Notes: a model not told the origin generated them from the letters alone. Numbered from the stretch's first letter, positions 1 through 8,736 are shown. The stretch: DNA of 56,905 nucleotides from Streptomyces montanisoli (GCF_017813245.1 NZ_JAGIQL010000026.1:1-56905), one strand, 5' to 3'. Made by a program: numbers and translations.

Positions 1-1
1 G

Positions 2-805
2 GCCGGGCACGGCGCGCCCGCCACCCGCAGGCGGCGGCTCGCGCCCGGGAAGGGCCTTCCGTTCGGGCGGCTCATCGGGCCCGTGCTCGTCGTCGCCGTC
101 TGGTGGGCCGCCTCCGCGCTCGGGCAGCTCGACCCGCGCATCCTGTCCGGGCCGGGCGACGTCCTGTCCACCGCGGGCGACCTGATCGCCCAGGGGCGGC
201 TGCAGAGCAACGTGCTCGTCTCGCTGGAGCGCGCCGGGCTCGGGCTGCTGTTCGGGGTCGCCGCCGGCGTGCTGCTCGCCCTCGTCGCGGGGCTCAGCCG
301 CACCGGCGAGTACCTCGTGGACGGGCCGCTGCAGATCAAGCGCGCCATCCCGTCGCTCGCGCTGCTGCCGCTGATGATCCTCTGGCTCGGCATCGGCGAG
401 TCGATGAAGGTCGTCGTCGTCGCGCTGGGCGTCGCGGTCTCCGTCTACGTCAACGTCCACACCTCCCTCACCTCGATCGACGGCCGCTACGTCGAACTCG
501 CCCGCGTGCTGCGGCTCAGCAGGTGGCAGTTCGTGCGGAAGGTCGTCATGCCCGGCGCGCTGCCCGGGTTCTTCACCGGGCTGCGGCTCGGTGTCACCTC
601 GTCCTGGCTCGGCCTCGTCGTGGTCGAGCAGATCAACGCCACCAGCGGGATCGGCTACATGATGTTCCAGGCCCAGCAGTACGCCCAGTCCGACGTGATC
701 ATCGTCGGCCTCGTCGTCTACGGCGTCTTCGGGTACGTCACCGACGCCGCCGTACGCGCCGCCGAGAGGAGGGCGCTGTCATGGCGACGCACCCTGGCGG
801 GCTGA
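2..805 (+). CDS. ABC transporter permease, sulfonate/nitrate/taurine type (5' partial)
   Basis: Inner-membrane permease subunit of a SsuC/TauC/NrtB-type importer. The reading frame is already open at base 2, so the true start lies upstream of the window and the GTG at 83 is not the start. Several hydrophobic helices are visible. The cytoplasmic coupling loop of binding-protein-dependent permeases lies near base 490, where the frame reads YVELARVLRLSR followed by KVVMPGALPGFFTGLRLG, matching the EAA-loop pattern. The stop at 803-805 overlaps the downstream ATPase gene by 25 bases, indicating translational coupling. Together with the ATPase and a flavin monooxygenase it suggests uptake and oxidative use of an organosulfur compound. 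The substrate is inferred from family and context only; no binding-protein gene is visible. Confidence 0.88.
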   Translation, partial: AGHGAPATRRRRLAPGKGLPFGRLIGPVLVVAVWWAASALGQLDPRILSGPGDVLSTAGDLIAQGRLQSNVLVSLERAGLGLLFGVAAGVLLALVAGLSRTGEYLVDGPLQIKRAIPSLALLPLMILWLGIGESMKVVVVALGVAVSVYVNVHTSLTSIDGRYVELARVLRLSRWQFVRKVVMPGALPGFFTGLRLGVTSSWLGLVVVEQINATSGIGYMMFQAQQYAQSDVIIVGLVVYGVFGYVTDAAVRAAERRALSWRRTLAG

Positions 806-1581
806 CCGCCCCGCAGCGGCCCGCGCCCGCGCCCGCGTCCTTCGCCCTGCGAGCCGAGCAGGTGGTGCGGCGCTACGGCGACCGCGTGGTGCTGCACGGC
901 ATCGACCTGACGCTGGAGCCAGGCGAGTTCGTCGCGCTCCTCGGCCGCAGCGGCTCGGGCAAGTCCACGTTCCTGCGCGCGGTCGCCGGCCTCGACGACG
1001 GCGTCGCCGGCTCCGGCGTGCTGGACGTGACCGAGCGCGTGTCCCTCTCCTTCCAGGACTCGCGCCTGCTGCCGTGGGCGCGCGTAGCCGACAACGTGGC
1101 ACTCGGGCTCACCGGGCCCGACCCCCGCTCGCGCTCCCTGACGGCGCTCGCCGAGGTCGGCCTCGCGGGACGGACACGGGCCTGGCCGCACGAGCTGTCC
1201 GGCGGCGAGCAGCAGCGCGCCGCCCTCGCGAGGGCCCTTGTGCGCGAGCCCGAACTGCTCCTGGCCGACGAGCCGTTCGGCGCACTCGACGCGCTCACCA
1301 GGATCAAGATGCACGCGCTGCTGCGCGAGCTGTACGAGCGGCACAGGCCCGCGGTCCTGCTCGTCACCCACGACGTGGACGAGGCCGTCGAACTCGCCGA
1401 CCGCGTCCTCGTCCTGGACGAGGGCCGCATCGCGGTCGACCTCGCCGTCGAGCTGCGCGCCCCGCGCTCGCGCCGCGACCCCCGCTTCCAGAACCACCGC
1501 GACACCCTCCTCGCCGCCCTCGGTGTCGCCGGCCAGGCGCCCGCGTCCGACGGCCCCGACCTCCCGAAGGAGACCCGCTGA
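781..1581 (+). CDS. ABC transporter ATP-binding protein, SsuB/TauB-like
   Basis: Cytoplasmic ATPase (266 aa) energising the adjacent permease. All nucleotide-binding motifs are visible in order: Walker A GRSGSGKST, Q-loop SFQDSRLLPW, signature LSGGEQQRAALARAL, Walker B LLLADEPFGALDALT and switch histidine in LLVTHDVDEA. This D-loop and Q-loop style is typical of nitrate/sulfonate/taurine importers. The ATG at 781 is chosen because it follows a purine-rich GAGAGGAGG stretch about six bases upstream. The gene overlaps the permease by 25 bases and its TGA overlaps the next ATG (TGATG), so the three genes form a tight operon. Family assignment is firm; the transported substrate is not proven. Confidence 0.9.
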   Translation: MATHPGGLTAPQRPAPAPASFALRAEQVVRRYGDRVVLHGIDLTLEPGEFVALLGRSGSGKSTFLRAVAGLDDGVAGSGVLDVTERVSLSFQDSRLLPWARVADNVALGLTGPDPRSRSLTALAEVGLAGRTRAWPHELSGGEQQRAALARALVREPELLLADEPFGALDALTRIKMHALLRELYERHRPAVLLVTHDVDEAVELADRVLVLDEGRIAVDLAVELRAPRSRRDPRFQNHRDTLLAALGVAGQAPASDGPDLPKETR

Positions 1582-2906
1582 TGCCCGAGGCCGAGCGATC
1601 CCGTCTCCATCTCAACGCGTTCCTCATGTCCACCGGGCACCACGAGGCGTCGTGGCGCCTGCCCGAGTCCGACCCGTACGCGAGCACCGACATCGAGCAC
1701 TACAAGAACCTCGCCCGCATCGCGGAACGCGGCCGCCTCGACTCGGTCTTCCTCGCCGACAGCCCCGTCCTGATGGGCGACCCGGGGCGCCGCCCGGCGG
1801 GCAAGCTCGAACCCACGGTGCTGCTCACCGCGCTGGCGGGCGCCACCCGCCGCATCGGCCTGATCGCCACCGCGTCGTCGAGCTACAACGAGCCCTACAA
1901 CCTCGCCCGCCGCTTCGCCTCGCTCGACCACGTCTCCGGCGGCCGCGCCGGCTGGAACATCGTCACGACGGCCGGCGGCGACGCCGCACGCAACTTCGGC
2001 CTCGACGACTCCCCGCCGCACCGCGAGCGCTACGAGCGCGCCGCCGACTTCGTCGACGTCTCGAAGAAGCTCTGGGACAGCTGGGCCGACGACGCCATCG
2101 TCGCCGACAAGGAGCGCGGCGTGCACGCGGACCCCGCGCGCGTGCGCGGCGTCGACCACGCGGGCCCCTACTTCCGCGTCGAGGGGGCGCTCAACGTCCC
2201 CCGCTCGCCGCAGGGCCACCCGCTCCTCGTCCAGGCGGGATCGAGCGAGGACGGCAGGGACTTCGCGGCCCGGTACGCGGAGGCCGTCTTCACCGCGCAG
2301 CAGTCGCTCGACGAGGCGATCGCCTTCTACCAGGACGTCAAGCGCCGCGCCCTCGCGCTCGGCCGCGACCCCCAGGCCGTCAAGATCCTGCCGGGCATCG
2401 TCCCCGTCCTCGGCGACACCGAGGCCGAGGCGCTGGAACTCGACGCCGAGCTCGACCGGCTGATCGTCCCCGAGTACGCCAAGCGGCAGCTCGCCAGGAC
2501 CCTCAGGCTCGACCCGGCGGCGCTCGACCTGGACGGCGAGCTGCCGGACGGGCTGCCGGAAGAGGACGAGATCGAGGGCGCCAAGAGCCGCTACACGCTC
2601 GTCGTCGACCTGGCGAGACGCGAGCGGCTCACCGTCAGGCAGCTCATCGGCAGGCTCGGCGGGGGCCGCGGCCACCGCACCTTCGCCGGGACACCCGTCC
2701 AGATCGCGGACACCATTGAGGACTGGTTCGCGCGCGGTGCGGCCGACGGCTTCAACGTCATGCCGGCGGTGCTGCCCTCGGGCCTCGAAGCCTTCGTGGA
2801 CCGCGTCGTCCCGATCCTCCAGGAGCGCGGCCTGTTCCGCACCGAGTACGAGGGCACGACGCTGCGGGACCACTACGGCCTCGCGCGTCCCGCCGACCGG
2901 TTCTGA
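1581..2906 (+). CDS. LLM-class flavin-dependent monooxygenase, NtaA/SnaA/DszA family
   Basis: Predicted FMNH2-dependent monooxygenase (441 aa), a bacterial-luciferase-like TIM barrel. Motifs typical of the NtaA/SnaA/DszA branch include LNAFLMSTGHHEASWR at the N-terminus, LDSVFLAD, the ASLDHVSGGRAGWNIVTT segment and HPLLVQAGSSEDGRDFAA. Members remove sulfur or nitrogen side groups from chelators, dibenzothiophene sulfone and related compounds. Its start overlaps the ATPase stop in a TGATG, placing it in the same operon as the importer. The likely role is oxidative cleavage of the imported sulfur (or nitrogen) compound; the substrate cannot be read from sequence. A flavin reductase partner is not present in the window. 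Confidence 0.88.
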   Translation: MPEAERSRLHLNAFLMSTGHHEASWRLPESDPYASTDIEHYKNLARIAERGRLDSVFLADSPVLMGDPGRRPAGKLEPTVLLTALAGATRRIGLIATASSSYNEPYNLARRFASLDHVSGGRAGWNIVTTAGGDAARNFGLDDSPPHRERYERAADFVDVSKKLWDSWADDAIVADKERGVHADPARVRGVDHAGPYFRVEGALNVPRSPQGHPLLVQAGSSEDGRDFAARYAEAVFTAQQSLDEAIAFYQDVKRRALALGRDPQAVKILPGIVPVLGDTEAEALELDAELDRLIVPEYAKRQLARTLRLDPAALDLDGELPDGLPEEDEIEGAKSRYTLVVDLARRERLTVRQLIGRLGGGRGHRTFAGTPVQIADTIEDWFARGAADGFNVMPAVLPSGLEAFVDRVVPILQERGLFRTEYEGTTLRDHYGLARPADRF

Positions 2907-2960
2907 GCCGGTCGCGGAACCGAAACCGGCAAAAACCAGACGCGGCGCGCGGGCACGTCC

Positions 2961-2975
2961 TACTCTCTAGTTGTG
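2961..2975 (+). promoter_or_regulatory. Candidate leaderless promoter of the response regulator
   Basis: A -10-like TACTCT (2961-2966) lies exactly six bases before the GTG start at 2973, the spacing seen in Streptomyces leaderless genes. No ribosome-binding site precedes the GTG. The -35 region is weak, so confidence is modest. Confidence 0.35.
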
Positions 2976-3404
2976 TCAGGCGAGTTCGGAAGGGTGCTCG
3001 TTGTCGACGACAACCGAGTCATCCGGCAGCTGATCAGGGTCAACCTCGAACTGGAAGGTTTCGAGGTGGTGACCGCCGCCGACGGCGTCGAATGCCTGGA
3101 GGTCGTGCACCGGGCCGCCCCGGACGTCGTCACGCTCGACGTCGTCATGCCACGTCTCGACGGGCTGCGGACGGCGGCCGTCCTGCGCGCCGACCCGCGC
3201 ACCAGCCACCTGCCGCTCGCGCTCATCAGCGCCGGCACCCAGCACGAAGCGGAATCCGCGCGCGGCGCGTCCGTCGACGCCTTCCTGGCGAAGCCCTTCG
3301 AGCCGGCCCAGCTGGTCCGCCTCGTGAGACGGCTGGCGGGCGCGGGCGAACGCGCGCGGCCCGTGTGCCACGGCGCGACACCCGCCCCGCGCGCCCGCGG
3401 GTGA
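2973..3404 (+). CDS. Single-domain response regulator (CheY-like receiver)
   Basis: 143-aa stand-alone receiver protein with no output domain. Receiver landmarks: acidic pair in VLVVDDNRVIR, phospho-acceptor Asp in PDVVTLDVVMPRLDG, Thr/Ser-type switch position in LALISAG and conserved Lys in AFLAKPFEP. No histidine kinase is adjacent, so it is orphan and may work by protein-protein contact. The C-terminal ~25 residues are Arg/Pro-rich and run into a 15-bp tandem repeat whose first unit contains the TGA stop. The GTG start fits a leaderless transcript. Likely cytoplasmic; partner unknown. Confidence 0.85.
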   Translation: MSGEFGRVLVVDDNRVIRQLIRVNLELEGFEVVTAADGVECLEVVHRAAPDVVTLDVVMPRLDGLRTAAVLRADPRTSHLPLALISAGTQHEAESARGASVDAFLAKPFEPAQLVRLVRRLAGAGERARPVCHGATPAPRARG

Positions 3405-3505
3405 GAAACGCGCGGGTGAGAAACGCGCGGGTGAGAAACGCGGGGGTGAGAAACGCGGGGGTGAGAAACGCGGGGATGGCGGACGCGGGGATGGCGGACG
3501 CGGGG
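3401..3505 (+). repeat. 15-bp tandem repeat, seven units, overlapping the regulator stop codon
   Basis: Seven head-to-tail 15-mers: GTGAGAAACGCGCGG twice, GTGAGAAACGCGGGG three times, ATGGCGGACGCGGGG twice, followed by a decayed half-unit ATGAGAAACC. The first unit carries the TGA stop of the response regulator at 3402-3404, and since the period is a multiple of three the next four TGA codons are in the same frame. Slippage-type array in the gap between the regulator and nrtL. Confidence 0.95.
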
Positions 3506-3543
3506 ATGAGAAACCGGCTGGCGGGCCCCACCCCGTCCTCCCA

Positions 3544-3558
3544 TACGCTTGTCCCGTG
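3544..3558 (+). promoter_or_regulatory. Candidate leaderless promoter of nrtL
   Basis: TACGCT at 3544-3549 lies six bases before the GTG at 3556, the same arrangement as at the upstream regulator, and there is no Shine-Dalgarno sequence. The -35 is not convincing. Confidence 0.35.
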
Positions 3559-4587
3559 ACCCCCGCCGAGCTCTCCCTCACCGTCCGGCACGCCGTGTGC
3601 CGCGCGGTGCGCGACGGCGAGCTCAGCGTGACGGTCCCCGACCGCGTACGCGTCGAGCGCCCGCGCCCCGGCGGCTGCGGCGACTGGACGACGAACGCGG
3701 CCCTGCGCCTCGCCGCAGAGGCGCGGCGTGCCCCGCGGGAGGTCGCCGAGGTGCTGGGGCAGCGCATCGCCGGCGCGCACGGCATCGCCCGCGTGGACAT
3801 CACGGGCCCCGGCTTCCTGAACGTCACCCTCGCCGCCCCCGCCGGCGCGCACGTGCTCGCGCGCATACGCGCCGAAGGCGCACGCTACGGGCACGGGGAC
3901 GCCCTGGCCGGCCGCCGCTACCTGTTCGCCCCGGCGACCGAGGCGCGCGCCGCGGGGAGGACGGACGCCATCGACGGCCTGCAGCGCGCCCAGGGCGCCG
4001 ACGCCGGCGTCGCGCCCGGCGGCACCGAGACCGTGCGGGTCGTCCCGGCCCCGGCGGGCGGACACGTCACGCTCGGCCGCGACGCCGAGCAGTGGGCCCA
4101 CCTGCGCCCCGCGGCGCACGACCGCCCGCGGCCGGGACCGCACCTGCTCGTCCAGCGCGAGACCAATCCGCTGTTCACCGTCCGCTACGCGCACGCCCGC
4201 ACCCGGGCCGCGCTGCGCGGCGGGCGCGCCCTCGGCCTCACCCCGGCCACGGGCCCGGAGACGCCGGCCGCCACACCGGACGGACAGGCCGCCACCCCGG
4301 AAGGGCCCGCCGGCGACGCGGCCCGTACGCTGCTTGACGTTCTCGCGGACCACCCCCGCGTGCTCGCGGCCTCCGGCCACCACCGCGCGCCCGACCGGCT
4401 CGCGCGCCATCTCGAAACGACGGCGGACACCGTCCTGCGCTGCCTCGCGGACCGCCCTCCGCTGCCCGTCGGTGACGAGAAACCCTCGGCCGCCCACCGC
4501 ACCCGGCTCGCCCTCGCCGAAGCCGCCGGGACGGTGCTGGCCGGCGGCCTGTCCCTGCTCGGCATCGACGCACCCGAACACCTCTGA
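3556..4587 (+). CDS. nrtL: ArgS-related anticodon-binding protein NrtL
   Basis: 343-aa protein that joins an arginyl-tRNA-synthetase-type N-terminal domain to a DALR anticodon-binding domain with no catalytic core between. N-terminal signatures are CGDWTTNAALRLA (ArgS GDYATN-like) near residue 37 and ITGPGFLNVTLA near residue 80. The C-terminal domain starts around FTVRYAHARTRAALR, the ArgS anticodon-domain entry motif, and ends LSLLGIDAPEHL. HIGH and KMSKS motifs are absent, so it cannot aminoacylate by the class I mechanism. A Thr/Pro/Ala-rich linker occupies roughly residues 235-255. It ends 14 bases before lysA. The name is the one used for Streptomyces proteins of this type; molecular function is unknown, and tRNA binding is an inference. 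Confidence 0.85.
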   Translation: MTPAELSLTVRHAVCRAVRDGELSVTVPDRVRVERPRPGGCGDWTTNAALRLAAEARRAPREVAEVLGQRIAGAHGIARVDITGPGFLNVTLAAPAGAHVLARIRAEGARYGHGDALAGRRYLFAPATEARAAGRTDAIDGLQRAQGADAGVAPGGTETVRVVPAPAGGHVTLGRDAEQWAHLRPAAHDRPRPGPHLLVQRETNPLFTVRYAHARTRAALRGGRALGLTPATGPETPAATPDGQAATPEGPAGDAARTLLDVLADHPRVLAASGHHRAPDRLARHLETTADTVLRCLADRPPLPVGDEKPSAAHRTRLALAEAAGTVLAGGLSLLGIDAPEHL

Positions 4588-4601
4588 GAGAGCCACCAGC
4601 A

Positions 4602-5972
4602 ATGACCCCTCCCGCTCAGCACCCAGGCACCCAGCCGTCCGAGGCCGCCGCGCCCGCCGACCTCAACGCACTCGACGACAAGGTGTGGTCGCGCGGCGTC
4701 CGCAGGGGCGATGACGGCGTCGTCTCCGCGGACGGCATCCCCGTCACCCGCATCGCCGAGGAGTACGGCACGCCCGCGTACGTCATGGACGAGGCCGACT
4801 TCCGCGCACGCTGCCGCGCCTGGAAGGACGCCTTCGGCCCCGGCGCCGACGTCTACTACGCCGGGAAGGCGTTCCTCTCCCGCGCCCTGGTGCGCTGGCT
4901 CACCGAGGAGGGGCTGCACCTCGACGTGTGCTCCGCGGGCGAGCTCGCGACCGCGCTGTCCGGCGGCATGCCGCCCGAGCGCATCGGCTACCACGGAAAC
5001 AACAAGACGTCCGACGAGATCGACCGCGCCGTCCACGCCGGGGTCGGCAGGATCGTCGTGGACTCCTTCCAGGAGATCGCCCGCGTCGCGCACGCCGCAC
5101 ACCGCCGCGGCGTCCGGCAGAAGGTGCAGATCAGAGTCACCGTCGGGGTGGAGGCGCACACCCACGAGTTCATCGCCACCGCCCACGAGGACCAGAAGTT
5201 CGGCTTCTCGCTGGCCGGCGGGCAGGCCGCCGAGGCGGCCCGGCGGATCCTCGGCCTCGACAGCCTCGAACTCACCGGGGTCCACTCCCACATCGGCTCG
5301 CAGATCTTCGACATGGCCGGCTTCGAGGTCTCCGCGCGACGCGTGGTGGAACTGCTCGCCGGCATCCGCGACGAGCACGGCGTCGAGCTGCCCGAGATCG
5401 ACCTCGGCGGCGGCCTCGGCATCGCCTACACCCCGGCCGACGACCCCCGCGAGCCGCAGGAGGTCGCCAAGCGCCTGGCCGAGATCGTCACCCACGAGTG
5501 CGAGAACGCGGCGCTCGCCACCCCGCGCATCTCGGTGGAGCCCGGCCGCGCCATCGTCGGGCCCACCACGTTCACGCTGTACGAGGTGGGCACGGTCAAG
5601 CCGCTCGAAGGGCTGCGCACGTACGTGAGCGTCGACGGCGGCATGTCCGACAACATCCGCACCGCCCTCTACGACGCCGAGTACAGCGTCTCCCTCGTCT
5701 CGCGCCGCTCCGACGCCGAGCCGATGCTCGTACGGGTCGTCGGCAAGCACTGCGAGAGCGGCGACATCGTCGTGCGCGACGCGTACCTGCCCGGTGACCT
5801 CGCCGCGGGCGACCTGATCGCCGTACCGGCCACCGGCGCGTACTGCCGCTCGCTCGCCAGCAACTACAACCACGCGCTCAAGCCGCCGGTGCTCGCCGTG
5901 CGCGACGGCGAGGCGCGGGTGATCGTCCGGCGCGAGACGGAAGAAGATCTTTTCCGTCTGGACGTCGGTTGA
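4602..5972 (+). CDS. lysA: Diaminopimelate decarboxylase
   Basis: PLP-dependent enzyme (456 aa) converting meso-diaminopimelate to L-lysine and CO2, the last lysine step. The PLP lysine is K89 in VYYAGKAFLS. Other fold-type III landmarks are GVHSHIGSQIFD, the phosphate-binding IDLGGGLGIAY, EPGRAIVGPTTFTLYEVGTVK and HCESGD, where the Cys comes from the partner subunit in the dimer. The ATG at 4602 is preceded by GAGAGAG-rich sequence. It sits between nrtL and hom, the order found in Streptomyces. An approximately 25-residue N-terminal extension precedes the conserved fold. Confidence 0.97.
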   Translation: MTPPAQHPGTQPSEAAAPADLNALDDKVWSRGVRRGDDGVVSADGIPVTRIAEEYGTPAYVMDEADFRARCRAWKDAFGPGADVYYAGKAFLSRALVRWLTEEGLHLDVCSAGELATALSGGMPPERIGYHGNNKTSDEIDRAVHAGVGRIVVDSFQEIARVAHAAHRRGVRQKVQIRVTVGVEAHTHEFIATAHEDQKFGFSLAGGQAAEAARRILGLDSLELTGVHSHIGSQIFDMAGFEVSARRVVELLAGIRDEHGVELPEIDLGGGLGIAYTPADDPREPQEVAKRLAEIVTHECENAALATPRISVEPGRAIVGPTTFTLYEVGTVKPLEGLRTYVSVDGGMSDNIRTALYDAEYSVSLVSRRSDAEPMLVRVVGKHCESGDIVVRDAYLPGDLAAGDLIAVPATGAYCRSLASNYNHALKPPVLAVRDGEARVIVRRETEEDLFRLDVG

Positions 5973-6083
5973 CGAGACAAACATCTCGGATTCTGGACAG
6001 CGGCCGGAAACTTCCGTCCGGTGCGTGAGACTGGTGGACATCCCCGCCCCTGACCGCGGGGCACGACGAAAGGCGTAGGTCGG

Positions 6084-7376
6084 ATGATGCGTACGCGTCC
6101 GCTGAAGGTGGCGCTGCTTGGCTGTGGCGTGGTCGGCACAGAGGTGGCCCGCATCATGACGACGCACGCCGACGACCTCGCGGCCAGGATCGGCGCGCCG
6201 CTCGAACTCGCCGGCATCGCCGTGCGCCGCCCCGGCAAGGTGCGCGACGGCATCGACCCCGGTCTCGTCACGACCGACGCGACGGCCCTGGTCAAGCGCG
6301 GCGACATCGACGTGGTGATCGAGGTCATCGGGGGCATCGAGCCCGCGAGGACGCTCATCACCACCGCCTTCGAGCACGGCGCGTCCGTCGTGTCCGCCAA
6401 CAAGGCGCTGCTCGCCGAGGACGGCACCACGCTGTACGACGCGGCCGGGCGCGGCGGCCGCGACCTCTACTTCGAGGCCGCCGTCGCCGGCGCCATCCCG
6501 CTGGTGCGCCCGCTGCGCGAGTCCCTCGCGGGCGACCGCGTCGACCGGGTGCTCGGCATCGTCAACGGCACCACCAACTTCATCCTCGACCGGATGGACA
6601 CCGCGGGCTCCGGCTACTCCGAGGCGCTCGACGAGGCCACCGCGCTCGGCTACGCGGAGGCCGACCCGACCGCCGACGTCGAAGGGTTCGACGCGGCCGC
6701 GAAGGCGGCCATCCTCGCCGGCATCGCCTTCCACACCCGCGTCCGCCTCGACGACGTGCACCGCGAGGGCATCACCGAGGTCACCTCGGCCGACCTCGCC
6801 TCCGCGAAACGCATGGGCTGCACCGTCAAGCTCCTCGCCATCTGCGAGCGCGCCGCCGACGGCAGGTCCGTCACCGCGCGCGTCCACCCGGCGATGATCC
6901 CGCTCAGCCACCCGCTCGCCTCCGTGCGCGAGGCGTACAACGCCGTCTTCGTCGAGGCCGAGGCCGCGGGGCAGCTGATGTTCTACGGCCCGGGCGCCGG
7001 CGGCGCGCCCACCGCGTCCGCCGTGCTCGGCGACCTCGTCGCCGTGTGCCGCAACCGGCTCGCCGGGGCGACGGGTCCCGGCGAGTCCGCGTACACGAGG
7101 CTCCCGGTCAGCCCCATGGGCGACGTGGTCACGCGGTACCACATCAGCCTCGACGTCGCCGACAAACCGGGCGTGCTCGCCCAGGTCGCCACGGTCTTCG
7201 CCGAGCACGGTGTCTCCATCGACACCGTCCGCCAGAAGGGCAAGGACGGCGAGGCATCCCTCGTCGTGGTCACACACCGCGCGCACGACGCCGCCCTCTC
7301 GGGCACCGTCGAGGCGCTGCGCGGACTCGACACCGTGCGCGGTGTCGCCAGCATCATGCGTGTTGAAGGGGAGTAG
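6084..7376 (+). CDS. hom: Homoserine dehydrogenase
   Basis: NAD(P)H-dependent reduction of aspartate semialdehyde to homoserine (430 aa), the branch enzyme towards threonine and methionine. Visible: Rossmann VALLGCGVVGTEVARIM, VVSANKALLAEDG, EAAVAGAIPLVRPLRES, the family signature GIVNGTTNFILDRM and substrate-site DPTADVEGFDAAAK. An ACT domain occupies the last ~85 residues (ISLDVADKPGVLAQVATVF), so feedback control by threonine is likely. Start is ATG 6084 (a second ATG follows at 6087) after AAAGG about ten bases upstream. thrC begins six bases after the stop. Confidence 0.97.
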   Translation: MMRTRPLKVALLGCGVVGTEVARIMTTHADDLAARIGAPLELAGIAVRRPGKVRDGIDPGLVTTDATALVKRGDIDVVIEVIGGIEPARTLITTAFEHGASVVSANKALLAEDGTTLYDAAGRGGRDLYFEAAVAGAIPLVRPLRESLAGDRVDRVLGIVNGTTNFILDRMDTAGSGYSEALDEATALGYAEADPTADVEGFDAAAKAAILAGIAFHTRVRLDDVHREGITEVTSADLASAKRMGCTVKLLAICERAADGRSVTARVHPAMIPLSHPLASVREAYNAVFVEAEAAGQLMFYGPGAGGAPTASAVLGDLVAVCRNRLAGATGPGESAYTRLPVSPMGDVVTRYHISLDVADKPGVLAQVATVFAEHGVSIDTVRQKGKDGEASLVVVTHRAHDAALSGTVEALRGLDTVRGVASIMRVEGE

Positions 7377-7382
7377 GGACCC

Positions 7383-8474
7383 ATGACCATCGCAGTCGAC
7401 CGAGGCCCCGCACAGGGCACCCACCAGTGGCGCGGCATCATCGAGGAGTACCGCGACCGGCTTCCCGTGGAGGCGGGCGCCGAGGTCGTCACCCTCAGGG
7501 AGGGCGGCACGCCGCTCGTCCCCGCGCAGGTCGTGTCCAAACTGACCGGCTGCGAGGTGCACCTCAAGGTCGAGGGCGCCAACCCCACCGGCTCCTTCAA
7601 GGACCGCGGGATGACCATGGCCATCACCCGCGCCAAGGGCGAGGGCGCGCAGGCCGTCATCTGCGCCTCCACCGGCAACACGTCCGCGTCGGCCGCCGCC
7701 TACGCCGTACGGGCCGGCATGGTCTGCGCCGTCCTCGTGCCGCAGGGCAAGATCGCGCTCGGCAAGATGGGCCAGGCGCTCGTGCACGGCGCGCGCATCC
7801 TCCAGGTCGACGGCAACTTCGACGACTGCCTGACGCTGGCTCGCTCGCTCGCCGACAACTACCCGGTCTCCCTGGTCAATTCGGTCAATCCGGCCAGGAT
7901 CGAGGGGCAGAAAACGGCGGCCTTCGAGATCGTCGACGCGCTCGGCGACGCCCCCGACCTGCACGTCCTGCCCGTGGGGAACGCCGGCAACATCACCGCG
8001 TACTGGAAGGGGTACAAGGAGTACGCCGCCGAAGGACCCGCCACCCGCACTCCGCGCATGTGGGGCTTCCAGGCATCCGGGTCCGCGCCGATCGTGCGCG
8101 GCGAGGTCGTCAAGGAGCCGCACACCGTCGCCACCGCGATCCGCATCGGCAACCCCGCGTCCTGGCAGTTCGCGCTGGACGCGCGCGACGAGTCGGGCGG
8201 TGACATCGACGAGGTGACCGACCGCCAGATCCTGCGCGCCTACCGGCTGCTGGCCGCCCAGGAGGGCGTCTTCGTGGAGCCCGCGTCGGCCGCGTCCGTC
8301 GCCGGCCTGCTGAAGGCCGCCGAGGAAGGACGGGTCGACCGCGGCCAGCGGATCGTCTGCACCGTCACGGGCAACGGCCTCAAGGACCCCGACTGGGCCG
8401 TCCAGGGGGCGCCGCAGCCCGTCACCGTACCCGTCGACGCCGCGGCCGCCGCGCACCAACTCGGCCTGGCCTGA
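7383..8474 (+). CDS. thrC: Threonine synthase
   Basis: PLP enzyme (363 aa) converting O-phosphohomoserine to threonine. The PLP lysine is in [13 protein letters not shown]; the phosphate-binding loop is near [14 protein letters not shown]. Length and motifs match the short (actinobacterial/Bacillus) class. Only six bases separate it from hom, with GGGGAG before the ATG, so both are cotranscribed. A strong hairpin follows the stop, separating it from thrB. Confidence 0.97.
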   Translation: MTIAVDRGPAQGTHQWRGIIEEYRDRLPVEAGAEVVTLREGGTPLVPAQVVSKLTGCEVHLKVEGANPTGSFKDRGMTMAITRAKGEGAQAVICASTGNTSASAAAYAVRAGMVCAVLVPQGKIALGKMGQALVHGARILQVDGNFDDCLTLARSLADNYPVSLVNSVNPARIEGQKTAAFEIVDALGDAPDLHVLPVGNAGNITAYWKGYKEYAAEGPATRTPRMWGFQASGSAPIVRGEVVKEPHTVATAIRIGNPASWQFALDARDESGGDIDEVTDRQILRAYRLLAAQEGVFVEPASAASVAGLLKAAEEGRVDRGQRIVCTVTGNGLKDPDWAVQGAPQPVTVPVDAAAAAHQLGLA

Positions 8475-8518
8475 CGGCCGGCGCCACGGCGCGGTCCGAC
8501 GGCCGCCGCCACGGCCCG

Positions 8519-8554
8519 GGCGCACGGTGCCGCGTGCGACACGCACCGTGCGCC
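8519..8554 (+). terminator. Hairpin between thrC and thrB
   Basis: An 11-bp perfect stem GGCGCACGGTG / CACCGTGCGCC around a 14-base loop, 45 bases after the thrC stop. There is no T-run, so it may be a Rho-assisted terminator, attenuator or mRNA end-protecting structure. A very G-rich stretch (GGGTAGGGTGGGGGG, about 8590-8604) follows. Confidence 0.5.
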
Positions 8555-8697
8555 TCCCGTGCGCCCTGTGTCGCGACGCATCCTTCCTTGGGTAGGGTGG
8601 GGGGACCCACCCCGCCGCACACGCCGCGGTGTTGCCGCGCGCGCGGCGGCCGTTCCGAGCGGGTGTGCTTCCACGCGCCACACGAGGAAGCACGCAA

Positions 8698-8736
8698 CCG
8701 ATCCCCGCAGGTACAACCGATCCCCCGCAGGTACAA
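8698..8736 (+). repeat. 19/20-bp tandem duplication just upstream of thrB
   Basis: CCGATCCCCGCAGGTACAA at 8698-8716 is followed directly by CCGATCCCCCGCAGGTACAA at 8717-8736, differing by one inserted C. The second copy runs into the AAGGAG ribosome-binding site of thrB. Confidence 0.9.

Noticed and set aside
3401..3505. CRISPR array
   Set aside because: Units are 15 bp head to tail without spacers and no cas genes are present.
3401..3559. Pentapeptide-repeat-like translation (VRNAR/VRNAG) of the 15-bp array
   Set aside because: It lacks the A(D/N)Lxx pattern and arises only because the DNA period is five codons; the frame has no gene start.
5973..6083. Riboswitch or T-box ahead of hom
   Set aside because: Only weak stems (CGAGA/TCTCG; CCCCG/CGGGG) and no conserved T-box or riboswitch core.
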